Position numbers and translations under genes: made by a program. Below, in pieces: positions 1 through 8,139 of a stretch of DNA of 64,000 nt. Positions within the stretch are counted from its first letter, which is position 1; each line of letters begins with the position of its first letter. Origin of the DNA: Endosaccharibacter trunci (GTDB lineage: Bacteria > Pseudomonadota > Alphaproteobacteria > Acetobacterales > Acetobacteraceae); the NCBI GenBank assembly GCA_024515975.1, contig JAMSKV010000004.1:1-64000 (forward strand), read 5' to 3'. The notes under the pieces were generated by a model. It did not search any database and was not told the origin of the DNA. It saw nothing but the letters and a program-made list of their open reading frames with translations.

Positions 1-54
1 TACCGGTCCGCGAGCAGCGCCACGGGCTACCGGTCCGCGAGCAGCGCCACGGGC
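1..54. repeat. 27-bp direct repeat, two copies
   Basis: Positions 1-27 and 28-54 are identical, and the array may continue to the left. The unit is a multiple of three and encodes nine residues of the phage protein above. A degenerate third copy follows from 55. The array is contiguous with no spacers, so it is not CRISPR. Confidence 0.9.
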
Positions 55-279
55 GACCAGTCCTCCGCATCCAACACCGGAAAACATGGCGTTGCCATGT
101 CGGTTGGGTTTGAGGGCCGAGTTATGGGTGCCGATGGTGTTCAGCTTGTCCTAAACTATCGTGATCCGGATACTGGAAGAATTCTGCACGTTTGGACCGA
201 TATTGTCGGACGCAACGGAATAAAGCCCAATGTCTGGTATTTGCTCAACGCAGACGGCAAGCCGGTCGAGTTAGCCTAA
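1..279 (+). CDS. Phage repeat protein, C-terminal part (5' end outside window)
   Basis: The frame is open from base 1 to TAA at 277-279, so the gene begins to the left; the ATG at 97 is internal. It starts with two copies of a nine-residue unit (YRSASSATG) and a diverged third unit, followed by a segment with KHGVAMSVG and a tail ending near GIKPNVWYLL. From family knowledge, such short Ala/Ser/Gly repeats with this kind of tail occur in phage structural or tail-associated proteins, probably as a beta-solenoid. The exact role is unknown. It overlaps the next gene by one base (TAATG). Confidence 0.65.
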   Translation, partial: YRSASSATGYRSASSATGDQSSASNTGKHGVAMSVGFEGRVMGADGVQLVLNYRDPDTGRILHVWTDIVGRNGIKPNVWYLLNADGKPVELA

Positions 280-587
280 TGCCCCACCCCAGCTCATCCG
301 CGCGCCTCGCCACAGCGAACCTGGCGATCGCGCTCGACAAAATTGAGGCGGCAGCCAAGGGGAACGAGAACATCGAGACATGGGCGGTTGGTCTTCGTGT
401 TCTTGCTGAGAGCCGCGATTGGCCGAGAATGGAAGTCTGCATTTCCTTACTGCTCGAATGCTTGAGCGCCGATCTCATCAATTCCGCCGTGCCTTCGATC
501 CTCCACGCCGTCGCCGACGCCATCGAGCACGCCGCCGAACTCGACCAGCACACCAACAAACACGCCGTGTCGGCGGAGGTGGCGTGA
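279..587 (+). CDS. Small phage protein, unknown function (102 aa)
   Basis: Start ATG overlaps the upstream TAA (TAATG), which decides the start. The protein is Ala/Leu-rich and mostly helical by composition, with no recognised domain. It sits in the rightward run of overlapping phage genes and itself overlaps the next start by ATGA. Coding is inferred from this spacing and clean frame; function is unknown. Confidence 0.6.
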   Translation: MPHPSSSARLATANLAIALDKIEAAAKGNENIETWAVGLRVLAESRDWPRMEVCISLLLECLSADLINSAVPSILHAVADAIEHAAELDQHTNKHAVSAEVA

Positions 588-877
588 TGACGAAAGTGAT
601 GAAGCCGGACACATCAAAACCGGCCTTGTACGGCTACAAAAGACCTGGGGCATCAGGCAAGTGGCAATATCTAAGTTGCCGCATCAGTAAGCTTCCGCCC
701 GGCTGGGTTGAGCAGATCTTCTACGGCGAAGCTCAACCGTCCAGCGACGATGTGCAGAACGCAGCACGTTTCCGATGGTGCCTGGAACAGGATGGTTTCG
801 ATCTAAATCGTCTTTGGAAGGATTCAGAGACACTAGAAGACATCTGCAAGCATATCGACGCCGCCATTCGAAGATAG
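587..877 (+). CDS. Small phage protein, unknown function (96 aa)
   Basis: ATG overlaps the preceding TGA. The sequence has aromatic residues typical of a folded domain (KWQYL, PGWVEQIFYG) and an acidic C-terminal half. No family recognised. It is followed by a short gap with a 16-bp sequence (882-897) that recurs at 1047-1062, flanking the next tiny gene. Confidence 0.6.
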   Translation: MTKVMKPDTSKPALYGYKRPGASGKWQYLSCRISKLPPGWVEQIFYGEAQPSSDDVQNAARFRWCLEQDGFDLNRLWKDSETLEDICKHIDAAIRR

Positions 878-903
878 CCGCCTGACTGCTGAAAACGGAG
901 ACA

Positions 904-1050
904 ATGATGAGCCAGAGAACCGCGCGTCGTATCCGGATCAAGATGAAAAACGATCCGCGGTACAATCGTCAGACCCGGAAGGACAATGCTGCGCGAGACA
1001 GGAAGCTTCAGCGCACCATCGCGAACCTTCGAAAGATTGGCAAAGGCTGA
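904..1050 (+). CDS. Very basic 48-aa phage peptide
   Basis: An ORF from ATG 904 (or 907) to TGA 1050, about one third Arg/Lys, with blocks such as RTARRIRIKMK and NRQTRKDN. The composition suggests nucleic-acid binding, but this is inference. It is bracketed by two copies of a 16-bp sequence (882-897 and 1047-1062), so this stretch could be a small insertion or duplication. No homologue recognised. Confidence 0.45.
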   Translation: MMSQRTARRIRIKMKNDPRYNRQTRKDNAARDRKLQRTIANLRKIGKG

Positions 1051-1112
1051 CTGCTGAAAACGCCGCCGGTTCGCCGACGGCACTTCCAACAGTTTGCATG
1101 AGGGATCACGAG

Positions 1113-1433
1113 ATGCCCGATACGAAAGAAATCCGAGAGACGCTGATCAAGGCGCGCGATCTGATCGCGGTGCCGGAGCGGTGGACGCAGCGTTCTTATG
1201 CGCGGACTGCTGCAGGCGCCACCATTGGACCGAAAGAGTTGCCGGCAGTTTGCTGGTGCTCCTCAGGTGCCATCTTACGGACGGAAAACTCATGGCCCCG
1301 GCGCTTTGCCGCCGAGGAGGTCCTGGGAGCAGCTATGGGCGACAGCATCGTTTTTTTCAACGACACCCACACGCACGCCGAAGTCATCGCCGCGTTCGAC
1401 CGCGCCATCGCCTCCATCCCGGAGGCCGTGTGA
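1113..1433 (+). CDS. DUF6197-like phage protein
   Basis: A 106-aa protein. ATG 1113 is preferred over in-frame ATG 1098 because GAGGGA lies about 7 bases upstream. The pattern is a helical N-terminus (LIKARDLI), then WTQRSYAR, a Cys-containing middle (VCWCSSGA) and a C-terminal FFND-HTHAEVIAAFDRAI stretch, which matches the DUF6197 group of phage and plasmid proteins as I know it. Function unknown. Confidence 0.65.
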   Translation: MPDTKEIRETLIKARDLIAVPERWTQRSYARTAAGATIGPKELPAVCWCSSGAILRTENSWPRRFAAEEVLGAAMGDSIVFFNDTHTHAEVIAAFDRAIASIPEAV

Positions 1434-1609
1434 TGCCCGACTTCCAGAGCACCAACGGCTCGCGCGCCGTCTGCACCAACACCCACGATATCGCCCAGCT
1501 TCGCCGCCTCGGATGGCGTGAGGTCCCTCCTGCGCGCGGGACCGACGCCGACACGATGGATGAGCGGTTTGATAGCCGCCCTCTGCATGTTTCCGGAGGG
1601 CTGGCGTGA
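1433..1609 (+). CDS. Small phage protein (58 aa)
   Basis: ATG at 1433 overlaps the TGA of the DUF6197-like gene. A 58-aa protein with HDIAQLRRLGWREVP near the middle, which resembles a short helix and turn. No domain recognised. Ends with TGA at 1607-1609, where the next gene starts. Confidence 0.5.
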   Translation: MPDFQSTNGSRAVCTNTHDIAQLRRLGWREVPPARGTDADTMDERFDSRPLHVSGGLA

Positions 1610-1986
1610 TGGCCGAGTTCAAGCGTGGCGACACGGTGCGGCGGGTGAAGGGTAATAATGATTTCTTCCCAGTTGGCGCTACAGCTCTCGTAATTGGGGT
1701 AAGGGCCCATGGCTGTGCTGTTCGTGTCTCTGTGAACGGCGAATACGGCCGTCGCAGAGACGGCGAGGATTGGTGGATCGATGCCGCCGACCTCGAACTC
1801 GTCACCCCCGCGCCCGTCGCGCAGCCGGCGCGGAAGATCGTGCAGATCAGCTCAGCGATGTCGTCTGGAGAGGGCGGAATCATTGTCTACATCGCGTTGT
1901 GCGATGACGGCACGCTCTGGGAAAGCAGCTCAGTCACCGGTTGGCAGCAGCTCCCGCCCATTCCACAGCCGGAGCCCACGCCATGA
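1609..1986 (+). CDS. Small phage protein, possible SH3-like beta-barrel N-terminus
   Basis: Starts at ATG 1609 (GTG 1606 is also possible; GGAGGG lies upstream of both). The first 60 residues (FKRGDTVRRVKG ... GATALVIGV ... DWWIDAADLELV) resemble small SH3-like phage domains. A Pro/Ala linker follows, then a second short beta-rich part with two Trp (LWESSSVTGWQQL). The domain reading is inference. Confidence 0.6.
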   Translation: MAEFKRGDTVRRVKGNNDFFPVGATALVIGVRAHGCAVRVSVNGEYGRRRDGEDWWIDAADLELVTPAPVAQPARKIVQISSAMSSGEGGIIVYIALCDDGTLWESSSVTGWQQLPPIPQPEPTP

Positions 1987-2219
1987 ACGCGTTCGACGCG
2001 CGCGGCTTCCGCGCAGAACCGGGTGACACCGCATGGCCGATCCGGCGCGGCGAGCTGTCGGACTACGAGCGCGTGGCCGCCGATTACGGCCCGCTCTACG
2101 ACTGCGGCGGCGAGGAATGCGAACAATGCGAGCGCAAGTTCGGGCCTGACCGTAGCGAGGCAATTGAGCGTGAGAAGCGGCGTGCGGCTGCGTATGCCAG
2201 GATGGGAGAGGTGGCATGA
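1983..2219 (+). CDS. Small Cys-containing phage protein (78 aa)
   Basis: ATG overlaps the upstream TGA. A cluster YDCGGEECEQCERK around residues 38-51 has three Cys and could bind a metal with another residue or in a dimer. The C-terminus is charged and helical. No family recognised. Confidence 0.55.
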   Translation: MNAFDARGFRAEPGDTAWPIRRGELSDYERVAADYGPLYDCGGEECEQCERKFGPDRSEAIEREKRRAAAYARMGEVA

Positions 2220-2737
2220 GCGAGAACATGCACACGCCGGGGCCGTGGTTCACTGACCCATTCAGGGAAAACAAGCGTATCATCTATGGCCGATCCGTAT
2301 TCGGCGAAGCTGTTGCGCACGTGGCCTGCAAAAGCGCTTCTGACGAAACGGTCGAAGCCAACGCCCGACTGATCGCCACCAGCCCGTGCATGCTCGCATC
2401 TTTGATCGCCGTCACCGACGATCTGCAAGCCGAGATCGACGCGCGTTACTCGTTCCACGGCCGCGAGCCCTACCCTTCCGAAAAGCGCCGCTACGACCGC
2501 GACATGAAGACGGTGCACGAAGCCCGCGCCGTCATCGCCCGCGCCACCGGCCAGGAGTCCGCAGCATGGCCCGCCCCCGACGTACCCCTCTTCGCCGAGA
2601 ACATGACGCGCTTCATGCGCCGGACCGGCAACCCCGAGGCGGACACGTTCTGGTCGCTGATCGCGTTCGACCAGTGGTGCGAGCAGGCGGCGTTCGTGAT
2701 CCCGCCGGTGCCAGGCCGTGCGGAGGTGGCGCGATGA
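2216..2737 (+). CDS. Phage protein of the HTPGPW type (173 aa)
   Basis: The N-terminus has MHTPGPW and, after a variable part, ANARLIATSPCMLASL. This pair is characteristic of a widespread phage-encoded family of unknown function. The C-terminal third (NPEADTFWSLIAFDQWCEQ) is less usual and may be a separate small domain. ATGA overlaps at both ends place it firmly in the phage operon. Confidence 0.65.
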   Translation: MSENMHTPGPWFTDPFRENKRIIYGRSVFGEAVAHVACKSASDETVEANARLIATSPCMLASLIAVTDDLQAEIDARYSFHGREPYPSEKRRYDRDMKTVHEARAVIARATGQESAAWPAPDVPLFAENMTRFMRRTGNPEADTFWSLIAFDQWCEQAAFVIPPVPGRAEVAR

Positions 2738-3096
2738 AGCGCGCTGTAGAAGTCGAGCGGCGTGTCTACAATCTGCCGACTCACCTCCATCAGCGCCTGC
2801 GCGCCTACATGGCGGGGCAAAAGACGGAGAACGAGAACCAAGCGGTTGTAGGGCTTCTCACAGACGCGCTGTTGCAGCGGGAGAGCGCAGAAGAGATCGT
2901 CCGGTGGAGTAACGCGGCCCTCGAAGCTGGCAAGAGCGCATCCGACGTGTTCGGCGATCTCTGTCAGCATCCCAAAGCCGTGCATCTGGAAAAGGATGCC
3001 GGCAGCAAGCCGCCGCGCTGGCGCAGGGTCACGCTGACGACCGGCGAGGTCATTCGGATTGAGAACGACCGCGTATCGTTCGAGGTGGTGACATGA
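2734..3096 (+). CDS. Phage protein with ribbon-helix-helix-like N-terminus (120 aa)
   Basis: Begins at ATG 2734, overlapping the previous stop. Residues about 7-50 (RRVYNLPTHLHQRLRAYM, then a helix) are shaped like a ribbon-helix-helix DNA-binding fold. The C-terminal part is beta-rich and ends VSFEVVT. A small transcriptional regulator is possible, but that is inference. Confidence 0.55.
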   Translation: MKRAVEVERRVYNLPTHLHQRLRAYMAGQKTENENQAVVGLLTDALLQRESAEEIVRWSNAALEAGKSASDVFGDLCQHPKAVHLEKDAGSKPPRWRRVTLTTGEVIRIENDRVSFEVVT

Positions 3097-3275
3097 TCGC
3101 CCAGCACACCCCGTGCCCGGCTTACAGCGCGCTCCTGATCGCTGCTGCCGCCGGCGTGCAGAAGATCGCGACCGACGAGCGGCGCCAGGTTCCGAACACC
3201 GGATCAGCGCTGGGCGAGGCGAGGCAGATGATCGCGGACTATGAGAGCGAGCTGGCGCGGGGGTTTGGGCGATGA
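3093..3275 (+). CDS. Small phage protein (60 aa)
   Basis: ATG overlaps the upstream TGA and the gene ends overlapping the exonuclease start. Helical, Ala-rich, no domain recognised. Coding is supported mainly by position in the tightly packed operon. Confidence 0.5.
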   Translation: MIAQHTPCPAYSALLIAAAAGVQKIATDERRQVPNTGSALGEARQMIADYESELARGFGR

Positions 3276-3970
3276 GCGGGGGCGGCAAAGGAATGGTCGT
3301 CCATTCTGATCTCGCGCAGGGATCGGACGAATGGCTCGCGGCCCGCTGTGGCTTGCTGACGGCTTCCGAGATGAAGCTGATCATGACGCCGACGTATAAG
3401 CCGTCCGACAATGAGAAGACACGAGCCCACCTCTACGAACTGTTAGCCCAGCGCATTACTGGCTACGTCGAGCCGCACTATGTCGGCGACGACATGCTGC
3501 GCGGGCAGGCCGACGAGCTAGAGGCGCGCATCCTCTATGACCAGCACTATGCTCCGGTGCAGGAAGTTGGGTTCATCACCAACGACCAGTGGGGGTTCAC
3601 GCTCGGCTACTCGCCTGACGGCCTTGTGGGCGATGACGGCCTGATCGAGTGCAAATCGCGTCGGCAGAAGTATCAGGCCCAGACGATCCTTGGTGGCGTC
3701 ATGCCTGACGAGTACCTGCTCCAGGTCCAGACCGGGCTTCTGGTCACCGGCCGCAAGTGGCTGGACTTCGTTTCCTACTGCGGCGGTCTGCCGATGTTCA
3801 CGGTTCGCGTCTACCCAGACCCGGACGTGCAGGCCGCCATCATCGTTGCGGCTTCGGCCTTCGAAGCCAAGCTCGCAACCAACCTCAACGAATACCGCGC
3901 GGAAATGGAGAGGAAGGCCCTGCGCCTGATCCCGACCGAGCGGCGCATCGAACAGGAGATGTACCTGTGA
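3272..3970 (+). CDS. YqaJ-type phage recombination exonuclease
   Basis: A 232-aa protein of the lambda-exonuclease/YqaJ nuclease family, which degrades one strand of double-stranded DNA to prepare ends for annealing. Seen: the N-terminal signature GSDEWLAARCGLLTASE, then SPDGLVGDD and IECKS, which carry the Asp and Glu-x-Lys of the PD-(D/E)xK centre. The length suits the family. ATG 3272 overlaps the upstream stop; ATG 3293 is an alternative start. It is followed by a gene that commonly accompanies it, suggesting a two-gene recombination module. Confidence 0.85.
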   Translation: MSGGGKGMVVHSDLAQGSDEWLAARCGLLTASEMKLIMTPTYKPSDNEKTRAHLYELLAQRITGYVEPHYVGDDMLRGQADELEARILYDQHYAPVQEVGFITNDQWGFTLGYSPDGLVGDDGLIECKSRRQKYQAQTILGGVMPDEYLLQVQTGLLVTGRKWLDFVSYCGGLPMFTVRVYPDPDVQAAIIVAASAFEAKLATNLNEYRAEMERKALRLIPTERRIEQEMYL

Positions 3971-4821
3971 ACGACATGAGCTCGGTCATCGTGCCGAAAT
4001 CCGACCAGATCAACGCGGACGACCTGATTGCAGGTCCGCGCACGGTTACCATTACCTCTGTCTCGATCAAGCCGGGAACCGAGCAGCCGGTTGCGATCAG
4101 CCTGGAAGGTGACCGTAAGGTCTACCGCCCGTGCAAGTCCATGGCGCGGGTGCTGGTAGCGAACTGGGGCGCCGACGCAAGCCAGTATGTCGGACGCTCT
4201 ATGACCCTCTACCGCGATCCCGGCGTACTCTGGGGCGGCATGGCTGTTGGCGGCATCCGAATCTCCCATATGAGCCACATGGCACGGGACGCAGTGATGC
4301 CGCTGACCGAGAAGAAAGGCAGCCGCAAGTTGTTCACCGTGAAGGTGTTGCAGATGGCGAAGGCCGAGGTTTCGGCGCCTGCTTCTGCATCAACCGCGCC
4401 TACATCAGCCATCGCACAGCCAAGCCCAGCGCAGAGCTCTCTTGCCAGGAAGCTTGTCCGGGCTCTCGAAACTGCTCAAAGCGTAGGCAACATCAAAGCA
4501 ATCCTGGAAGACCCGAATTTCATCCGCGACAGAAAATCTCTGTCAAATGATCCAACCCTGACAGCACGTATCAACGATGCCGAGCAAGCGGCCACTGCTC
4601 GCTTCGGTTCTGATGCGGGGCAGGGCGCGGCGGATCTCCCCATCATCGCCGAGATCAAAGCCTGCAACGACTATCAGGCTTTCCAGGCCATCGAAGAGCG
4701 CGCCACCGCGGAGATCGACGCTGCCGATCAGGGCGGCGATCAGGCGACCGGCGACGCGATCAACGAGGCGATTCAGGAAGCGCACGCCCGCTTTGCTCCA
4801 GCCCTCGCAGGTGCCGCATGA
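3967..4821 (+). CDS. Conserved phage protein next to YqaJ exonuclease; possible annealing or ssDNA-binding partner
   Basis: Starts GTG 3967 overlapping the exonuclease stop (GTGA); ATG 3976 is an alternative. About 284 aa. Residues 1-130 form a conserved-looking module (RTVTITSVSIKPGTEQPV, then CKSMARVLVANWG, YVGRSMTLYRDP, GGIRISHMSHM); an Ala/Ser/Pro linker follows and then a helical C-terminal half. I recognise the N-terminal pattern from genes beside phage exonucleases but know no proven activity. A single-strand binding or annealing role would fit the position and is inference. Confidence 0.65.
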   Translation: MNDMSSVIVPKSDQINADDLIAGPRTVTITSVSIKPGTEQPVAISLEGDRKVYRPCKSMARVLVANWGADASQYVGRSMTLYRDPGVLWGGMAVGGIRISHMSHMARDAVMPLTEKKGSRKLFTVKVLQMAKAEVSAPASASTAPTSAIAQPSPAQSSLARKLVRALETAQSVGNIKAILEDPNFIRDRKSLSNDPTLTARINDAEQAATARFGSDAGQGAADLPIIAEIKACNDYQAFQAIEERATAEIDAADQGGDQATGDAINEAIQEAHARFAPALAGAA

Positions 4822-5605
4822 CCACCGCCACGCTGGAGCGCCCAACGGCGGCCGTGGCTACCCGCCCCATCATCTTCAGTTCCCCATGATTAAAGCTCTG
4901 CTGGCCAGCACGAAGACGCAGACGCGGAGGGTTATGCGGGTGCAGCCGCCGACGCGAATCCGCTTTCCCCACTCCGACTTCGGTTTGAGTAGGTCCGTTG
5001 CGGATGGCATCAAGATGTATTCGCAGAACGACCATCCGCGACTGCCAAAACACCCGACCGATTGGGACTTAGTCGGCTCAGTTGGGGTTGCCCGTGATGC
5101 TGGCTTTCCTATGCGCTACCGCTGCCCGTTCGGCCAGCCCGGCGATCTGCTCTGGGTCCGGGAGGCTCACGGCATCATCGACAACCGTGAGTATGGCGGA
5201 ACGCTTTCTGCCGAATATCATGCGGACACCGATGCCGCCCGACCTGGCGGCTGGGAGAATGAGCCGGATAGCCCGGACGCTCTACGCTGGCGCCCCTCCA
5301 TCCACATGCCGCGCTGGGCCTCCCGCCTGACGCTGCGGATCACCGATGTGCGGGCGCAGCTGTTGCAGGACATCAGCGAGGAAGATGCTCGGGCTGAAGG
5401 CATAGGCGATGGCGGATGCCTGTCTTGCGGAATGCCAGAGCCGTGCGGTTGTCCGTCACCCCTGCCAAGCGTGCGGGACGGTTTTGCGTGGCTCTGGAAC
5501 AACCTCCGCGGCCCGGATGCATGGTCCGCAAACCCGTGGGTTTGGGCTCTGACCTTCGAAACTTTGCACGCCAACGTCGTCTCGTTGGAAGGATCACGCG
5601 CATGA
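4818..5605 (+). pseudogene. ASCH/PUA-like phage protein, split by a one-base frameshift
   Basis: The protein continues across two frames. From ATG 4818 the frame reads to RPIIFSSP and hits TGA 4887-4889. From ATG 4886 another frame continues MIKALLASTKTQTRRV through RWRPSIHMPRWASRL to 5605. In relatives as I know them the RPI-FS-PM--ALL---KTQTRRV block is contiguous. Adding one C to the run at 4882-4885 would rejoin the frames. The downstream part may still be made from ATG 4886, which overlaps the stop by ATGA. A sequencing error in the C-run is possible. Function is unknown; the fold is thought to bind nucleic acid. Confidence 0.7.
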
Positions 5606-5853
5606 CCGACGCCATGTTCTGCGACATCTGCGACCAGCCCGTCTCGGCCGAGGAAGCTGACACCGACGAGGGTGGCTGCACCGTGTGCCTGTCCTGCGCC
5701 GCCAAGCGCGATACGGAGGCAGGTAACTGCGTCCACGCATGGGAAGCCCATAGCGGCACGGAGGGCGCTGGCCACGCCTGCGCGAAGTGCACGCTGATCT
5801 CCTACGCCACCGTTCCGCCGCAACACGGCTTCAGCCGGAGGATCGACGCATGA
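5602..5853 (+). CDS. Small phage zinc-finger-like protein (83 aa)
   Basis: ATG 5602 overlaps the previous stop. It has CDIC near the start, CTVCLSC in the middle and CAKC near the end, giving enough Cys for one or two zinc sites, and a His in between. A zinc-ribbon fold is inferred from the Cys spacing. Partners and role unknown. Confidence 0.6.
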   Translation: MTDAMFCDICDQPVSAEEADTDEGGCTVCLSCAAKRDTEAGNCVHAWEAHSGTEGAGHACAKCTLISYATVPPQHGFSRRIDA

Positions 5854-7259
5854 CCATAGACCCCAAATTCAGCCCGGAACTGATCCACGAGGCCAGCGCG
5901 TCCACCAGCCCGGTGCGGGAGGGTGTGGGCGTAGAAGGGGTGTTGCGTGATGCTCTGCATGACTGCCGCCGAGCTATCACGAACGAAAACGGGCTGAACG
6001 GGGAAAGTATCGTCTGCACCGTATGGTGCGGCGCTGGTGAAACGCTGGTTGACCGGATTGATGCCGCCCTCGCCAGCCCACCAGCCCAGCCCGGCGCGCT
6101 GGATGCGCGGACGGTAGAGCGCAGGAGGATTGTTGAGGCGCTGCTAGTCGAGGCGGCAACTACGCCCTGCGACGAAGATCGTAAAGTTGTCAGGGACTGC
6201 GCGGTATTGATCGCTGCAGACTTTAGCTATGACAGGGCGGAAACGCTCTACAGCGCTGACGATGAAGCCATTGTTGCGGCTTCTGACGCCATCCGCACCC
6301 TCGCCCAACACAAAAACGCCACGCCGGCCGAGCAGGACCGCCAACAGGTCGCGCAAGGCGGTGCTCTCTGGAACGAGCAAGACGCAGAATGGGATGAGAA
6401 GAAAGACAGGGAGTTTGCGGCGCAGGGTGACGCGGAGCCGGTGGCTTCGGCTCCCGAGCTTCGTTCGAGATGGATGTTCGAGACCGTATTCCCCGATGGG
6501 ACCTACCGAACGGGCGTGTCTTGTCGCAAATACAATCCGCCCGTGTCCGAGGAGTTTGCCCGCCAGGAGATGGCGATCTTCGATGCTCCGTGCGAGGGGT
6601 GCACCTTCGAGCTGGTGGATGATCCACTCTACACCACACCCCGCCGGGCCAGCGACGATGCGGAGCCGGTGGCAATCCCGCGTCATCCAACTGACGTTAT
6701 GATGGACGCGGGTCTCTACCATTGCAGCGTCGACATGAAGTGGGCGGATTTGTTTACTGCTTGGACAGCCATGTTCGATGCCGCGACGTGCGACGGCGGC
6801 ATTACGGAGCAGGCACCAGCCACACCCGGCCCGGCCAGCGACGACGCGCTAGAACGGGCGCGCAGCGAAGGCATGGACGAGGGTGCAACGTTCGTTCTGG
6901 AGTGTTTGGCGAAGGTTCTCGGCGTATCCAGCCTGAACATGATGGGCGGCTCGGAAAGCTGGGAAGGCGACGTGAACGCCACCCTCATGCACGTACTGAA
7001 GGATGGCCGCGTCTATGATGATGAAGACGGGAGGATCGCACGCCTGGAGGACCAGCAGCAGGTCGGCGACGATGCGCGGGATGCAGAGCGGCGGCTGCTT
7101 AACGCTCTGACGGCGGTCAGGGCGTGGCACGAGGAACACGACAAGGCGCAGAGCAAACAGCCTCGTCCCGATCAATGGATGCGCCATCAGCATCAAGAGC
7201 AGATCGCTCTGATCGACGCCGCCATCGCCCGCCAAGCTGCTGCGATGGAGAGCGAGTGA
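5850..7259 (+). CDS. Large acidic phage protein, unknown function (469 aa)
   Basis: Starts at ATG 5850, overlapping the upstream stop. The protein is acidic and modular, with repeated low-complexity joints such as DAEPVA, seen three times (about 6430, 6660 and in variant form between), separating short folded segments. One segment has HPTDVMMDAGLYHCSVDMKWADLFTAW cut into a helix-rich block. The C-terminus is a charged helix (AVRAWHEEHDKA). It looks like an assembly of short segments found singly in other phage proteins; no enzyme motif was seen. Confidence 0.6.
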   Translation: MTIDPKFSPELIHEASASTSPVREGVGVEGVLRDALHDCRRAITNENGLNGESIVCTVWCGAGETLVDRIDAALASPPAQPGALDARTVERRRIVEALLVEAATTPCDEDRKVVRDCAVLIAADFSYDRAETLYSADDEAIVAASDAIRTLAQHKNATPAEQDRQQVAQGGALWNEQDAEWDEKKDREFAAQGDAEPVASAPELRSRWMFETVFPDGTYRTGVSCRKYNPPVSEEFARQEMAIFDAPCEGCTFELVDDPLYTTPRRASDDAEPVAIPRHPTDVMMDAGLYHCSVDMKWADLFTAWTAMFDAATCDGGITEQAPATPGPASDDALERARSEGMDEGATFVLECLAKVLGVSSLNMMGGSESWEGDVNATLMHVLKDGRVYDDEDGRIARLEDQQQVGDDARDAERRLLNALTAVRAWHEEHDKAQSKQPRPDQWMRHQHQEQIALIDAAIARQAAAMESE

Positions 7260-7513
7260 TGGGTATCGTCGGCTGCTACGACATGCACCTTTACTGCGAC
7301 AACACGCTGCCAAGCTCTGCCAAGCCGGTCGGTGGAAAGTCACACGGGTTCAACGAATTCCCGTGGCAGGGTTCTGGCACCTGTCAAACTTACAGCGAGT
7401 GCAAGAAGGAGGCGCAAAAAGCCGGATGGTCGTTCAAGCGGGATGGCTCTGTGATCTGTCCTCGGTGCAGCAGGGTTCAAACCCGGCAGGCTGCTGGGGG
7501 AGGACAGAAATGA
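7259..7513 (+). CDS. Small phage Cys-rich protein (84 aa)
   Basis: ATG overlaps the preceding TGA (GTGATG). Begins MGIVGCYDMHLYCD and ends with ICPRCSRV, with further Cys at CQTYSECK. The spacing fits a zinc-binding module. No named family. It overlaps the next gene by ATGA. Confidence 0.6.
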   Translation: MGIVGCYDMHLYCDNTLPSSAKPVGGKSHGFNEFPWQGSGTCQTYSECKKEAQKAGWSFKRDGSVICPRCSRVQTRQAAGGGQK

Positions 7514-7722
7514 ATGGATGCTCTTCAAATCAGCCCGGAGCTATCTGCAAGGATGGCTTCATTCAGAACCGCTTTTGTCGGGGAGACGCCGTGTTCTGCG
7601 AACATTGCGGATCGCCATCCGGAAAGCTTCCGCCGTGCCTGCGCGACGAACTGCCGGAACATTGGATCAATGATGACGGATCGCCGCGTTTCTATCGGCA
7701 GGCTGCTGGGGGTGCGAAATGA
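7510..7722 (+). CDS. Small phage Cys-rich protein (70 aa)
   Basis: ATG 7510 overlaps the upstream stop. Cys residues at CSSN, ICKDGF, FCRGD and FCEHCG suggest a zinc knuckle; the C-terminal FYRQAAGG resembles the tail of the previous protein (TRQAAGGGQK), so the two may be diverged duplicates. Function unknown. Confidence 0.55.
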   Translation: MNGCSSNQPGAICKDGFIQNRFCRGDAVFCEHCGSPSGKLPPCLRDELPEHWINDDGSPRFYRQAAGGAK

Positions 7723-7979
7723 GTATGTCGGATGTAGCTCGACAGCTTGTTGGGTTGGCAAGGGCGAAGGATGTCCGAGACAACTTTGTTTACACGACCG
7801 ACGAGGCAGAGAGAGAAGTAATGACGCTCCTGCGCGGACAACGCGTTGTTCCTCTCAAAGCGACACGGGAGATGATTGAAGCACATCAAGCGTGCTGTGC
7901 TGGCGATGCTGACGAAGCCGGCCCGGAGCGTATCGCCGAATGTTGGCACGAGATGCTGGAGGCCGCGCATGTCGTTTGA
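7719..7979 (+). CDS. Small phage protein (86 aa)
   Basis: ATG overlaps the preceding TGA. The C-terminal half has REMIEAHQACCAGD and RIAECWHEMLEAAHV, a helix pair I associate with short phage proteins of unknown function. No catalytic motif. Confidence 0.55.
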   Translation: MSMSDVARQLVGLARAKDVRDNFVYTTDEAEREVMTLLRGQRVVPLKATREMIEAHQACCAGDADEAGPERIAECWHEMLEAAHVV

Positions 7980-8139
7980 AAATTGGTGCATGGCTATTGC
8001 ACATGCGCTTCAAGTAAACATTGAAGAACTCGAACCAGAAAATTGGGAGGGTCTGTATCAGAGCGGGCTAACACCTGAAGAGGCAATCGAAGACGCTTTA
8101 GGTGCTAACTGGCAGGCGGCTGCGACGGAGGGCGAATGA
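7969..8139 (+). CDS. Small phage protein (56 aa)
   Basis: ATG 7969 overlaps the end of the previous gene by 11 bases. The protein is short, acidic and helical (SFENWCMAIAHALQ, EEAIEDALGA) and may be a small interaction domain. No family recognised. Confidence 0.5.
   Translation: MSFENWCMAIAHALQVNIEELEPENWEGLYQSGLTPEEAIEDALGANWQAAATEGE

Noticed and set aside
1-54. CRISPR array
   Set aside because: Two direct 27-bp copies with no spacer, in frame with a phage protein.
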